Assembly (NCBI GenBank): GCA_917880885.1
Contig: OU862913.1
Span: forward strand, 26,545,286 to 26,609,285
Reading direction: 5' to 3'
DNA from: Limnephilus marmoratus
Lineage: Eukaryota; Arthropoda; Insecta; Trichoptera; Limnephilidae
Length of the DNA stretch: 64,000 nucleotides
The notes below the pieces were generated by a model. It saw nothing but the letters and a program-made list of their open reading frames with translations, searched no databases and was not told where the DNA came from. Numbering within the stretch: position 1 is the first letter of the stretch; the number at the start of each line of letters is the position of its first letter. Of this stretch, positions 1 through 10,159 are shown in pieces. Position numbers and translations under genes: made by a program.

Positions 1-295
1 TAGCCAAATAAACCATTCAAAAACGTAGGCTGTTTTTTAAAGTAAAGATAACATACACAAGCCCGCTACACAAACCCTGCGTAGCCAAACAAACCATTCA
101 AAAACGTATTTTGACAGCGACAAAATGGCGGGCGGGCTGTCATAGTTTCGGTTCGCGAAGTAATTTTAGGTAACGACATTGAAAATTAAAATGCATTATT
201 TTCCGCCAGCCGTGATGCAATAAGTTTCCTTTTATAGTGAAGGCGAATTTAAAGTTTTTTTCTAAAAATTATTCGTAATAGCCTTGGCCACCAAT
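1..295. repeat. Single-arm relative of the 57.9-58.7 kb foldback
   Basis: It shares AACCATTCAAAAACGT, ACACAAACCCTGC, GGTTCGCGAAGTAA, TTTCCTTTTATAGTG and AAATTATTCGTAATA with the foldback element. The window edge truncates it. Confidence 0.7.
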
Positions 296-561
296 CCCAA
301 AAATTTACCGATTGTTCTTTTATTTAGCATTCGCATGTAATAAATTTTGAGAATTTTTTTTTAATTTTTAGTATAATAAGGTTATACCATAGGTCGTTGG
401 CAGATTTGTTAAATTTTCAAAAAAGATTTTGTATTATACCACACCCATTTCAAATAATATAATCATGCAGTAAAACAAATCAATACATTATCTAGCAAAC
501 GCATATTTTAGAATTTTAATTTATGTTTCAATAAAATCATTAAAAAATATGTACATACATG

Positions 562-2506
562 TAGACGTGGGCAAAATTGAATGAATGAATTAAATGAATA
601 AATTCAATTTTGTAACACACTCGATCTGATTCTCATTTTCAAAAGGAATTAAATCAATATTCCTTACCCTTGGCCTTGCATCTTACGATTTTTTAACAGC
701 ACCATATTTATTTTTATTTCGATTAATTTATTTTACTGTTAAATATTCCATGTTATATTGAGGTAAGAAAATAATAATGTACTCTACTAAATATTGTAGT
801 GTTTCGTAGGAATTAAATTAAATATTATTCTGGATATTTGTTGCGCGGATAGGTACACCTACTACAGGCGATGCGCGCCGCGAAATTGCCTATCACGTGT
901 ACTGTGTAGTATCCCGCGCAGTAAATCTTATACCTACAAAAAACCCCATAGGCCAGAGTCCCCGTCCCAATCCAAGTGACAAAACCGCCAAGCGAGTCAA
1001 ATAATTCTGAGCTCCGAGTGCCGCGTCTGTTTCACAGTCGTCCCGCCAGTCCCGCTATTGTCATAGTCACGGAGGAATGAGGAATCGTTCCTACAAGTCT
1101 GCGCGGACTCTAGCGCTCAATCCGCAACCCCAATCTCTGTTTCACTTATTCAAGGAATCAAAACATTTATTTCTTATTCATTTGTGACGTTGTAGTCCCA
1201 CGGGTCCCCCCGGGTCACACGTGTCGAGTCTATCCAGCCGGTCCGCGGAATGCAAGTTGTTCAAGTCACAGCAAGACAAAAGACACTTTATTAGTCAGAA
1301 GTTCCTAATTCATTTCTTGATGCCCGCAGAAAATCGGTTCGTCGTTGGTCCCCGCGCGGCCAAGCCGTCATCTTACGGCGAAACTTCCCACTTCGGACCC
1401 TGAATGTTAATAAAAAGACTAAAAAGCGAAAGTTAATGCTACATTTTTTCTCCCTCACCACGTGCGTAAATTATGCAATGCGTTTAGAAACAAAACGATG
1501 TTTATTTATATTTTTGTTTTTTTATGGTATCTGTTTACCTAGCCGTAAACAAAACATCAGTCGGGGTTAGTATATTATATTTATGCATCAGTCGCTGTCG
1601 AACCGTGATACTGATAAATGATAATCGATTTTATTTTTGTAATAAATTATATGACGCGTGTCGCCCAGACTTTTAATTAGTTTGTATTCGGCGCTTGGTT
1701 TTAACTTCACCATTGAGGTAGGTGCATTTAAAAATATATATTTGAGTGATCCAGGTGTATAATAGTATGTTTTTTTTGTGAATACCGCACAAGTCCCAAC
1801 TGCTTCCGTCTGGAGCTAATGAAACTATGGCAACCACAATTGGGATATTTTGCGAGGTTGAAGGTATGGGAAGTTTAGATCACGTGAAGTGGAACGATTT
1901 TAAGTTTAATAAATAAATAAAAAATAGTAAAACTTTAGGAGTTAACCACAAAAACTATTCAATTTTAAGATTTAATTGCTAATATCTAAGTACGCATTGA
2001 AATATTTCGTTAACCCCGTCGCGAGTCGTTTTTAGTACCTACAATTTTTCAGAACAACATAATTCACCCTAAGAAGAGTGCTTTGCGAAGTGAAAACTTC
2101 CTTAGCACCGTTGTGATTTGAAACTCGATGAAACGAAAAATAACGTCACTAAAAATAGGCAAACAGATGCATCAAAAGGATGTAGTCTGCGAGAGAATGA
2201 GATAGTATTATCGGTCTCCTCTTTTTGCGGTTCTTCGTAGCCTTTCGGTCTCCTCTTTGTGCGGTGCTTCGTAGCCTCCCCACTCACGTCTACTTTAGTT
2301 TTCTGAAGTGAAAACTGCGCATTAGATAATATATCTATGTATACATACATATAAACGAGGGTTTTTTTTTTTTTTTTTTTTTTTTGTTTTTTTTTTTTTT
2401 TTTGGAATTAATTGAATTAAAGGATTGAATAAAAGGAATCAATTCAAAAAGCCGAGGGAATCAGACTGAATCGATTCTGTCCTGGGAATGAATTTGCCCA
2501 TGTCTA
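562..2506. mobile_element. hAT-type non-autonomous element, TSD CATACATG
   Basis: The 8-bp duplication CATACATG occurs at 554-561 and 2507-2514. The ends are TAGACGTGGGCAAA and TTTGCCCATGTCTA, imperfect inverted repeats. Two other copies of the host repeat (about 15715 and 41010) lack the insertion and so show the empty site. It contains a GC-rich segment (840-1400), a SINE-A fragment (1768-1890), a 35-bp direct duplication GGTCTCCTCTTTxTGCGGT (2213-2280) and a T-rich run (2360-2403). No transposase is seen. Confidence 0.85.
1768..1890 (-). mobile_element. SINE-A fragment
   Basis: It contains AATACCGCACAAGTCCCAAC and CGTCTGGAGCTAATGA, matching the 3' part of the SINE-A copies elsewhere in the window in reverse orientation. 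It is nested in the 562-2506 hAT element. Confidence 0.7.
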
Positions 2507-2880
2507 CATACATGTGTTTCTTGACGAAAATTAGTATGTTTGTGTATTTATTTGCGCACTTACAAACTAATATATTTCAGATTTTTTTAACATTCTTATT
2601 AAATTTAGACATTATTGAAAAATGATAAATACTTATAATCAGAAAGTAATTACAAAAAGTATATTATTTTAATAGTTTTATCATCACGCCTTTCATCATT
2701 TTTGGATTAAGATATAAATTAAAGCTAATTTGGATTGAAATAAATTCGATATTGAGTTATAATTTAAACAGCGTTTACGGAGAATAATTAATCTTTCTCA
2801 TTGTAACCGCCCTGCACGATTGTAAGAACAACTTTCGACGTAATGTGGATTTTCGTCCGCTGGCTGGTTAAACGCTCTTA

Positions 2881-3207
2881 ACTCAAATTTGGATATTTCG
2901 GAGATGTCTGGCTAAATAACTGGATGATCATCAAGAGATCTGGGCCTCCCAGAGATTTGTCTAAGGGCCTCTGCCTTATTCTCTAATCTTTTGATAGAAA
3001 TTGACACTTGCAAACAATTGACAAGTCCTGTCATTAATCCTCCTATTATTACACAACGTTTTCTAAACTCCACCTGGTACTTGGGGTTTTAGGCTCATTA
3101 TACTATCACCCATGTTTCACCTTTTGTCCAGTCCCTTTAACCACTCGAGCGATAGAGATTACCGGGCGTTCGGTTTTTGTTCATACTGAAAATCATACCA
3201 CTGAATA
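2881..3207. other. Unassigned AT-rich sequence
   Basis: I see no open frame, RNA gene or repeat boundary here. Confidence 0.5.
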
Positions 3208-3890
3208 TTAACCCCTCCGCAACGTAAGCAGATATAAGCGTTAAAAATAGGACAGCAGTCATGTACAATAAGCGTGTTTATACGTCAGCACGTGTGTTTC
3301 CAAAGAAATCGTTAAAACTCCATTATTGTTTTAGTTACATCCCTAAAACAAAAAGTAAAAGGTCGATAGTAGATCAAGCTGCACATCCCTATACAAGTTG
3401 TCTATGGAAATACATAACAGGAATCAGCTGTCAGTCGTGTAGTTGACACAAATATTTACCTGCGCAAATTTGCTCCACCGCACTCCACATTTAAAATTTT
3501 TATTAAATATTTTCATATGAAGTGATAAAAAAAAGAGGTGACAAAAGTGTTTATTACACATGTATACAATAGAATAAGTATTGTTGTTTACATAATCTGT
3601 GATTTTAGTACTGTTTTCACATTAAAATATCATGTGAATCATTTTTACCTATTTTTAATGTTTGCGTTCTAAATTTTAATATTTACAAATGCTAATATTT
3701 ATTTGTAATATAATAATTTGAAAGCCTATTTTGTAACCTTTCTAAAACAGTTTTTACTATTCGGCTACGTTCAGAAATGTTTCATTTATAGAGCTTTAAT
3801 TGTGAAGCGGTAATAACACAAAGTTTTCGTAAAATGTCATTTTGTTAAAGACATCAAAAGCGAATTTTCTCGAAAATTCGGAGGGGTTAA
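3208..3890 (-). mobile_element. TTAA-flanked MITE, family 2 (TTAACCCCTCCG)
   Basis: It is bounded by TTAA on both sides with termini TTAACCCCTCCG and CGGAGGGGTTAA. Its body matches the copies at 16298, 23943, 31812, 42960 and 45267 (AAGCTCTATAAATGAAACAT, GACTGCTATC and CATATATCTGCTTA blocks). TTAA duplication is the hallmark of piggyBac-type transposition. It has no coding capacity. Confidence 0.85.
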
Positions 3891-3949
3891 TACGGAAGCA
3901 TATAATCTGCTAGCTTTGATTTATAGCCAATAGACGCTTTTATGATTAC

Positions 3950-4195
3950 ATGTCATCTTTTGAGATGCTGTGTATAGAGTCTTAGGGAAAGGAAGGAGAG
4001 GAGGTTCTGGAATGGAAAAAGGGTGTGAGGGGTGGGTAGGAATCTGGGTCAGTGTGTCAAGGCGATGGGTCAAGAGAGTCCGGCTAGAGAGTTCAAAAGA
4101 CAACCAGTCTCTCTCTAGACCTAGACAAACCTCACCCCATGAACCTGAACACACCTACTGCGGCACCAAACGAAGCAAGACACCTTTTAAAATTT
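3950..4195 (-). mobile_element. SINE-B fragment
   Basis: It shares GAGATGCTGTGT, GGGTGGGTAGGAATCTGGG and ACAAACCTCACCCCATGAAC with other SINE-B copies, in reverse orientation. Overlapping open frames on both strands are accidental. Confidence 0.7.
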
Positions 4196-4289
4196 CTGAA
4201 CTTATCAGAAATAAGTTCAGAAATTTTTTCAAAGGGGACAAAATATGCTTTCAAATTTTATAATTGGAAATGAACAAATAATTTCTCTA

Positions 4290-5609
4290 CCCGAGAAGCA
4301 TACGCATGCAAGTCCAAAATTTGAAGAAATGAGTTTTTGATGCAGACTTGAAGTAAATTATCATCAGTGGCAGAAAGATACAAGTCATATCATGAAGAAA
4401 AGTAGGATTTTCAAAAATGTATACGGATGCAACTACCTTTGATGCAACAACTATCTCAGAAGCAGAAAGATGTACAATAGACTTGCATCTTTATGATTTT
4501 GTTGCATTTTGAGTAAAATTATGACTCAAATCCTACGTATTATGTAGTATTATGACTCAAATTATATATTACTACGCTTTTTATGGAAGTAAACAATTTT
4601 CAAACATTGATTCTTTCATAATACACCACATGTCATAACAAAATATTCCACTTCATTTAGAAGCAGAAGGACTCAAGTCAACGTTTTTCTTTAAACAATA
4701 TTTTTAACCCATTGGCCACAGAATTAATGAGCAAAAAATTTGGCCTTCGCCACTGAATTAATTTTGTACCAAAATTGAAAACCTGCATTGGTGTACTAAA
4801 TCTATTGCAACTTTTAAACCATATATTCAAATGAAATAATTTCTTTAAATTTATTTACATATTCCATTAAGGCTAAGAAAAAAATTTAAATAAAATTTAA
4901 AAAAATATTAAAATATGAGTAAATAAGGATACAAATATAACGTTCTCTTTTTACGTAAGTTTTTTTCCACATTTTTATTCAAAAAGTTACAAAAAACATA
5001 ATATTCATAAATCGAACAGTAATAATTTTTGTTTTTTTACATACATGTATACTCATAACTAATAAAATAATTTGGTATGATAGTCCTCAAAGCAATCACG
5101 GACGTTCAGGGTCACTACCAAAAGCCTAGAACCACTCGCAATTTTGAACAAATTAAACGGTGGCTGGCAGCATACAAAACTTGGAACACAAATATCAGGG
5201 AAAAAACAAAAGAAACATTTTATTGCTAACTCTACGAAATGAATTATTAATTACCTACAGAATGTTCGGCAATTAAAATTTTATTAAAAATGTCATTTTT
5301 GAGCTCGTTTTCCGTTTTTTGGCGGACCTACTCTAGCCCGTCAGCGTGCCGGGGTTTGTGGTTAAGTACCTGAGTTGCACACCCGGCAGGCTGCCAGGGT
5401 TTGTGGCCAATGGGTTAAAGGCTTTAAATATAAAATATTTCGTTTTATCGGCTCGTTTTTAAAATAAAGCTAATTAATTTAATTACTACTTTTTTTGTTA
5501 TCTATCAGCTTGGATATCCGAAGAAGTTATGAGACCATAGTTACAGAAATAGTTTTTTGGCTCTCTTGAACAATTACCTTTTTGGACTTGCATCCGTATG
5601 CTTCTCGGG
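4290..5609. mobile_element. TA-flanked inverted-repeat element with nested MITE
   Basis: The termini CCCGAGAAGCATACGCATGC and GCATCCGTATGCTTCTCGGG are near-perfect inverted repeats of about 30 bp, each followed by TA. That fits Tc1/mariner-type insertion. A TTAA MITE (4704-5418) sits inside. No transposase is seen. Confidence 0.75.
4704..5418. mobile_element. TTAA-flanked MITE, family 3 (TTAACCCATTGGCCACA)
   Basis: The ends TTAACCCATTGGCCACA and TGTGGCCAATGGGTTAA are perfect 17-bp inverted repeats including the TTAA. It is nested in the TA-flanked element and non-coding. Confidence 0.8.
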
Positions 5610-5611
5610 TA

Positions 5612-6279
5612 CAGATTTTTTAAAAATGAAAATTTTGCAGGCAAACATAAAAAAGTTTTAAAAATGGCCCACCTCTCTTTTTTTCTAACTAAAATTAGTG
5701 TAAGAGACGTCCTCGTCTTCTCACACAGACTGTAAATAGGGCGCCGGGTAGTCCTTTGTAGCCGCTGGGTCTCTCGTGAAATCAAAGTCGAGTTCTGGTC
5801 AATTTCCGTCGAGAGATGGTCCGGTTGGCAGAGAGAGAAGTGTAGCTGTCAGGATTCTGTACTAGAGTGCCTGGTTACCGAGGCCGCACCGCTATTTATT
5901 CTAAAATCCGTCTTGACCGTGTGGAGGATTCGGTGCGACCAATATTCGTTCAATCAGATGTTTCGCAGGTTGTAACCTCTGTCACCATTCGCTTGACGGG
6001 CGTTGCGACCTCTGGAACTACCCTTTCATCTATGTTCTCTGCCGACCAAAACCATCTCCTTCTAGCATGTTTATTAATTCAAATAATTAAAAATACAAAA
6101 ATATTCGTTGCCTTACAATTTTCAGGGGATTTCAAAATATGTGACTTATAACTAGATTTACAACATTACTTATTTTCTAATTGTGTAAAGTGGAGTTCGG
6201 CCTACCTTCCATTACCATTTATTAAGCCAATTATAGATCGAACCCCCGTAATTGAAATATAAAAATTACAAAAAACAAT
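5612..6279. other. Unassigned sequence
   Basis: Short open frames on both strands show no recognisable domain. The sequence CGACTTTGATTTCACGAGAG around 5775 is not assignable. Confidence 0.4.
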
Positions 6280-6287
6280 ATCAAAAT

Positions 6288-7106
6288 TAGAGATGAAACG
6301 GATAGTTGCTTGGCCGGATACCGGATATCCGGTGAGCTGCGAGACCGGATGGCCGGATATCTGGCGGCCGGATATTCGGCCCATTGTCTCATTGCATGTC
6401 TTGACGAGTTTAGCGCCGCACAGGTGCGGCGAACGCGATCAGATCAATTCGGGCGATTTCGGTTGCCATCGTGAGTATTCGTGAGCAGTGGCGGCTCGTG
6501 ACTTTTGGGTGTGCTAGGGGTTTATTACTAAAAAAATGGCATTATGGATGTTATCGTAGACGAAAAAAAATTTTTTTTTTTTTTTCAAAAATCGGTTTTT
6601 GTATGAAGATTTTTCAGGAAATCCGTGCGGCGCACGGCCAAACTGAAACTTCCTGAAATTTTTCATACAAAAAAACAAATTTAACAAAAAAAAAAAAAAT
6701 TTTTTTTCGGCTACAACAACATCATTAATGTCATTTTTTGCAATATCAGCACTCTAGCACACACAAAAGTCATGAGCCGCCACTGTTCGTGAGTGATCGT
6801 GAAAATATTCTCTTGATAAGAAGAAGAACAAGAGGTATATTATGGTGCTTTAATGTCAGTATTTAATCATTTCAATAATCTCTGGGTTTTTTACGATGTT
6901 TTAGTTCATTATAATGGTGATTGTGATTAGTTATTCATGTTAATTTAAGTTTTCGCTACTCTGCGAGGTTTTTGAAGTTTTTAGTTTAGATATTTACTAT
7001 TTATGTATTTATATCCGGCCGGATATTGAGTTACTATCCGGTATCCAGCCGGATAGTAAATTTAGGCCGGATACCGGATAGTTACCGAATATCCGTTTCA
7101 TCTCTA
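6288..7106. mobile_element. hAT-type MITE, TSD ATCAAAAT, with CCGGATA repeats
   Basis: The 8-bp duplication ATCAAAAT is at 6280-6287 and 7107-7114. The termini TAGAGATGAAACGGATA and TATCCGTTTCATCTCTA are inverted. Both subterminal regions carry many CCGGATA/TATCCGG units, a typical arrangement of transposase-binding repeats. A second hAT MITE is nested inside. Confidence 0.9.
6486..6785. mobile_element. 300-bp palindromic hAT MITE, TSD TTCGTGAG, nested
   Basis: The duplication TTCGTGAG lies at 6478-6485 and 6786-6793. The ends CAGTGGCGGCTCGTGACTTT and its inverse are 30-bp or longer inverted repeats, and the palindrome extends inward through ATTTTTCATAC/GTATGAAGATTTTT. Confidence 0.9.
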
Positions 7107-7114
7107 ATCAAAAT

Positions 7115-7580
7115 ACAAGTTACCGACCAAATGCTTATCCGCATTCTTATTGGTCGGCAGGGCACCCCCCCCCGCGGCATGGTGCGGATGGGTTCGTCGG
7201 CGGGGAGCGGAGGGTGAAACGGTACGGCGTTCGAGCGTAAATAGGTATCCCGGCCTTTTCCGCTAACATTCAATAATGCCAGCTGCAGGGGGAGGGTGCC
7301 CGCAGAGCCACAGGAAAAAATAAAACAAAGAAGTTTAGCAAACACTCCTCGTCTTCTATTTTCCTGATAAGACGTCTGTAACAATTAGTGATGACAAAAC
7401 AATAAAAAAACACACTTATATTTTATTAGACATATTATAAACCTTACCATCACCTCACTTTTTTGACGTTTCATGTAAAAATAATTAGTGAAAAAATTTT
7501 ATAAACTTTTTTCAAATGCAGCCGTAAAGTTTGGTTTCATAAAGGTGTACATAATTTTTTTTTTGTGATTAACTTTTATA
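7115..7580. other. Unassigned; GC-rich patch at 7155-7310
   Basis: The patch CGGCAGGGCACCCCCCCCCG with surrounding GC-rich sequence is open on both strands. I see no domain or repeat partner for it. Confidence 0.4.
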
Positions 7581-8471
7581 CGAGGGCTGTCTGTAAAATA
7601 AAGTCTCCACTGTGCCACGGTTGCGAGGAACGATTATACACGCAATCCTGAAACATTGGCGTGCAGCCTGGTTTCCCCTTGCCAAACCCCCACCACGTTG
7701 CACCCCCTGCGACGCTTAGTCTCGGCGTGGCAACTGTTTACGATGGAGCTTCCACTCGCCGCACCCGCTAGGTCTGAGTTACTCTCTGTAATTCGTATTT
7801 ATACTTTGCTTCGGCGAATCTGAATGACACCACTGGGATTGTTACTTTGTCTCTGGTGTCGTGTAGTGTATCCAGGTCTCGTCCCCAGTCACAATTGAGT
7901 CAAAGAATTCTTCGACATCGATGTCGTAGCATTCGAGGAATTCACGAGCTGCTTCAACCCATTGTTTGTGATCTTCGGTGAGCATTTTGGGATCCACCTT
8001 GGGCAGACTTTTTGGTCTCCCAAATGCTCTGTCAAAATCTTGTCAATAGTGGTCTTACTGACATCAGGGATCAGTCACCCGTCGATTTGCAATCATTGTT
8101 TTTTCTATTTCGTCAATTTTTTCGTCTGAAACCGATGTCCGTCCGGCACGCTTTTAAATTCTCTGCATCATTTGCGCACGTTTTCGCACTCATACACTGT
8201 TTTCCGTACACTTCAAGTAGCTGAGAATGAATTTCTGCCGGGGTTTTGCTCTTTGCACAAAAAAGCTGATTATAGAGTGTAATTCACACCTGGCGGGTCC
8301 GGCGAGCGGAAGCTCCATCGCGAACATCTGCCACGCCGAGACTAAGTGTCGCAGAGATTGCAGCGTGGCGGGGATTTGGCGTAGGGAAACCAGGCTATAC
8401 GCCGGATCTCGCGTAAAATTGTTCCTCGCGACGGCAGCACCTTGGAGACCTTATTTTATGGACAGCCCTCG
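7581..8471 (-). mobile_element. mariner element, internally deleted, TA-flanked
   Basis: The inverted ends CGAGGGCTGTCTGTAAAATA and TTTTATGGACAGCCCTCG are each flanked by TA. This is a mariner-type terminus. The second inverted block GCCACGCCGAGACTAAG occurs near both ends (about 7720 and 8330). Confidence 0.9.
7870..8226 (-). pseudogene. mariner transposase remnant
   Basis: On the minus strand the region 7990-7873 reads LTEDHKQWVEAAREFLECYD followed by a segment ending SIVTGDETW, the block with the first-aspartate neighbourhood of mariner transposases. Upstream (8226-8000) LLEVYGKQCMSAKT, TDIGF and SVRPLLT remnants lie in shifting frames with stops. The region after GDETW that should carry the other catalytic aspartates is deleted. 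It is dead. Confidence 0.88.
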
Positions 8472-8473
8472 TA

Positions 8474-8850
8474 TTTGAATATAAAGCGTGGTGTTTTTTT
8501 CTTTCTGACATCGTTTAGCTCATATTTCTTACCATTTACAGTAAGGGAGATGAGAAAGATTTCCATGAGACCTAAGTGAGCTGATCACAAAAGCGAACAA
8601 ATAAGCCTGAGGGGTTCATTCCTAAAAATCACCTATCTATATCTATCCAAATTTGGGTAACTATCGCTCAAGTGGTTAATAAATTACAGCAGGGTTTGGT
8701 CATTGTGTTTATACTATATTATATTTCCTGTTCACACTGTGTATTCCTACTTATCTCAGTCCTTTATCGTCAAGGCTGAATGTTGGAACCCATTAACAGA
8801 ATGGGTTTCTTCATCCTGTCCACATTTTCTGTAGTGATCCTTATGCCGCC
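8474..8850. other. Unassigned sequence
   Basis: It includes AATATAAAGCGTGGTGTTTT, which recurs at about 27963, so part is an unclassified repeat. No gene is seen. Confidence 0.4.
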
Positions 8851-9931
8851 TTTACACTTGTAAGTTTTTTTCCTGTAAGTTGCTCACGTAAGAGATTTAT
8901 GGCCAAATTACCAATGTAAAAGTCACGTAACGTAATTTATAGCAAGTTATAGAAGTTGTTCTTTCGCGAGGTTTTTGACAGGTTTAATCGCGTCCGCGCC
9001 AACTTCCAGCCTTCTTACAGCTTATCAAATCAGTTTGATAAGTTGAGAGACTTGCCATAAGAAATGGAACCAAAATGCACTGTTGCGAGATGTCAAAAAT
9101 TAAAAAAACCGTTGTTTTTGTAGGTTTTGTTTTCCTATAAAACCAAAGAGATATTTTTCAGGTGGAAAAAGTTTTCTGAAAATGAGCTTTCTTCTATTTG
9201 ATTATCGGGCCAATCCTTTCTAATCTCAATGTTTCTGTTTTTAACATTACGTATTTGAATTCGAAGCCGGTTGCTGTCAGATAGCTGTCATTTGGATAAA
9301 ATGAAAGAACTCTTATTAACCCTTTAAATGCCGGTATGTAGGAGTGTAGCTGTGAACAGCAGGCCATGAATTTTTAATCAAAATAAATCATTTTAAAATC
9401 TTATTTTTATAAATTAAAAACATTACACCTTGAAAGGATATTTAAATGACTTAGCATGAATCTTGAAAAAAAAAAAAATAAAAAAAATAAAAAATAAAAA
9501 TTTTAAAAATAAAATCTTGCTCAAAGAATAGCGAGATAACTCGCTATTTTTCTATGGCCGGCCTGCTGGGCACGGCCAATAATGCGAGATGTCTCGCTCT
9601 TGGCAGAGAAACGGTTAATTTCCGCATTTGATGGCACAAAAGCGTGTGGAGAATTGTTTAATTAAAGCCACATTCTATTTTATCATTTTATTTGTGCCTT
9701 TTCGTCTTAATTGACAAAATCGCGTAAATTTGACAGCAACAGATCGTTGTTGACAGAAAGTCATCTTAATGAAAATAAATTTACAGATGTAAAGGTCGCG
9801 TTATGAACACTTGCACAAGTTGAACTTCCGTGAGCATTAATTATCATAAGTCGGATGCATATGTAAATGCTCCTGTGAGTAACTTGTCAAAAACTTACGT
9901 TAAGTCGTAAATTTTACTTACGAGTGTAAAG
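8851..9931. mobile_element. Inverted-repeat element (TTTACACTTGTAAGT)
   Basis: The ends TTTACACTTGTAAGT and ACTTACGAGTGTAAA are imperfect inverted repeats, with repeated CTTACG/GTAAGT motifs behind both. A family 4 TTAA MITE (9316-9617) is nested inside. No clear target duplication is found. Confidence 0.55.
9316..9617. mobile_element. TTAA-flanked MITE, family 4
   Basis: It is bounded by TTAACCCTTTAAATGCCGG and GAGAAACGGTTAA. A related copy in opposite orientation lies at 17012-17227 with the shared block ACAGCTACACTCCTACATAC in reverse complement. It contains an A-rich run (9466-9505). Confidence 0.75.
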
Positions 9932-10006
9932 CTTGGCTTTCCATACCCGACAACATAACCAACCTTTTAAAACAATATATCTAATCTACCATCTCGTTGT
10001 TTGCAG

Positions 10007-10159
10007 GTTAAGTAGTGCCAAGCTTCAGAGGATTCAGGCCCGCCGACATGTCTTCGCGCCGCCCCAACGGCCCTGCGTCGTCTTCCATGTCTCGCGCCGA
10101 GCAGATTGCGTCGGGACGCCTGAGGATGGATCGCAACCCGCAGCACGCAAGAATCAACG
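10007..10159 (+). CDS. Exon 1 (first coding exon; CDS from 10048)
   Basis: A TTGCAG acceptor ends at 10006, so an upstream 5' untranslated exon probably exists. The ATG at 10048 has a purine at -3 (GACATGT) and opens MSSRRPNGPASSSM. A second in-frame ATG follows 13 codons later. The in-frame upstream GTG at 10015 is not a eukaryotic start. Of three nearby GT donors (10160, 10164, 10168) only 10160 joins in frame to exon 2; the other two hit stops in exon 2. It encodes residues 1-37 plus one base, rich in Ser, Arg and Pro. Confidence 0.82.

Larger units (their letters stand above)
300..2880 (+). repeat. ~620-bp interspersed repeat R1, split by a hAT
   Basis: Positions 300-561 and 2507-2880 form one repeat, recognisable by GCAGATTTGTTAAATTTTC, CACTTACAAACTAATATATT and TTTTCGTCCGCTGGCTGGTT. 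The uninterrupted copy is at 15455-16090, and a reverse-strand copy is at about 40830-41270. The family is not identified. Confidence 0.8.

Noticed and set aside
10015..10047. In-frame GTG upstream of the exon 1 ATG
   Set aside because: It is not a eukaryotic start; it lies right after an intron acceptor and the ATG at 10048 has suitable context.
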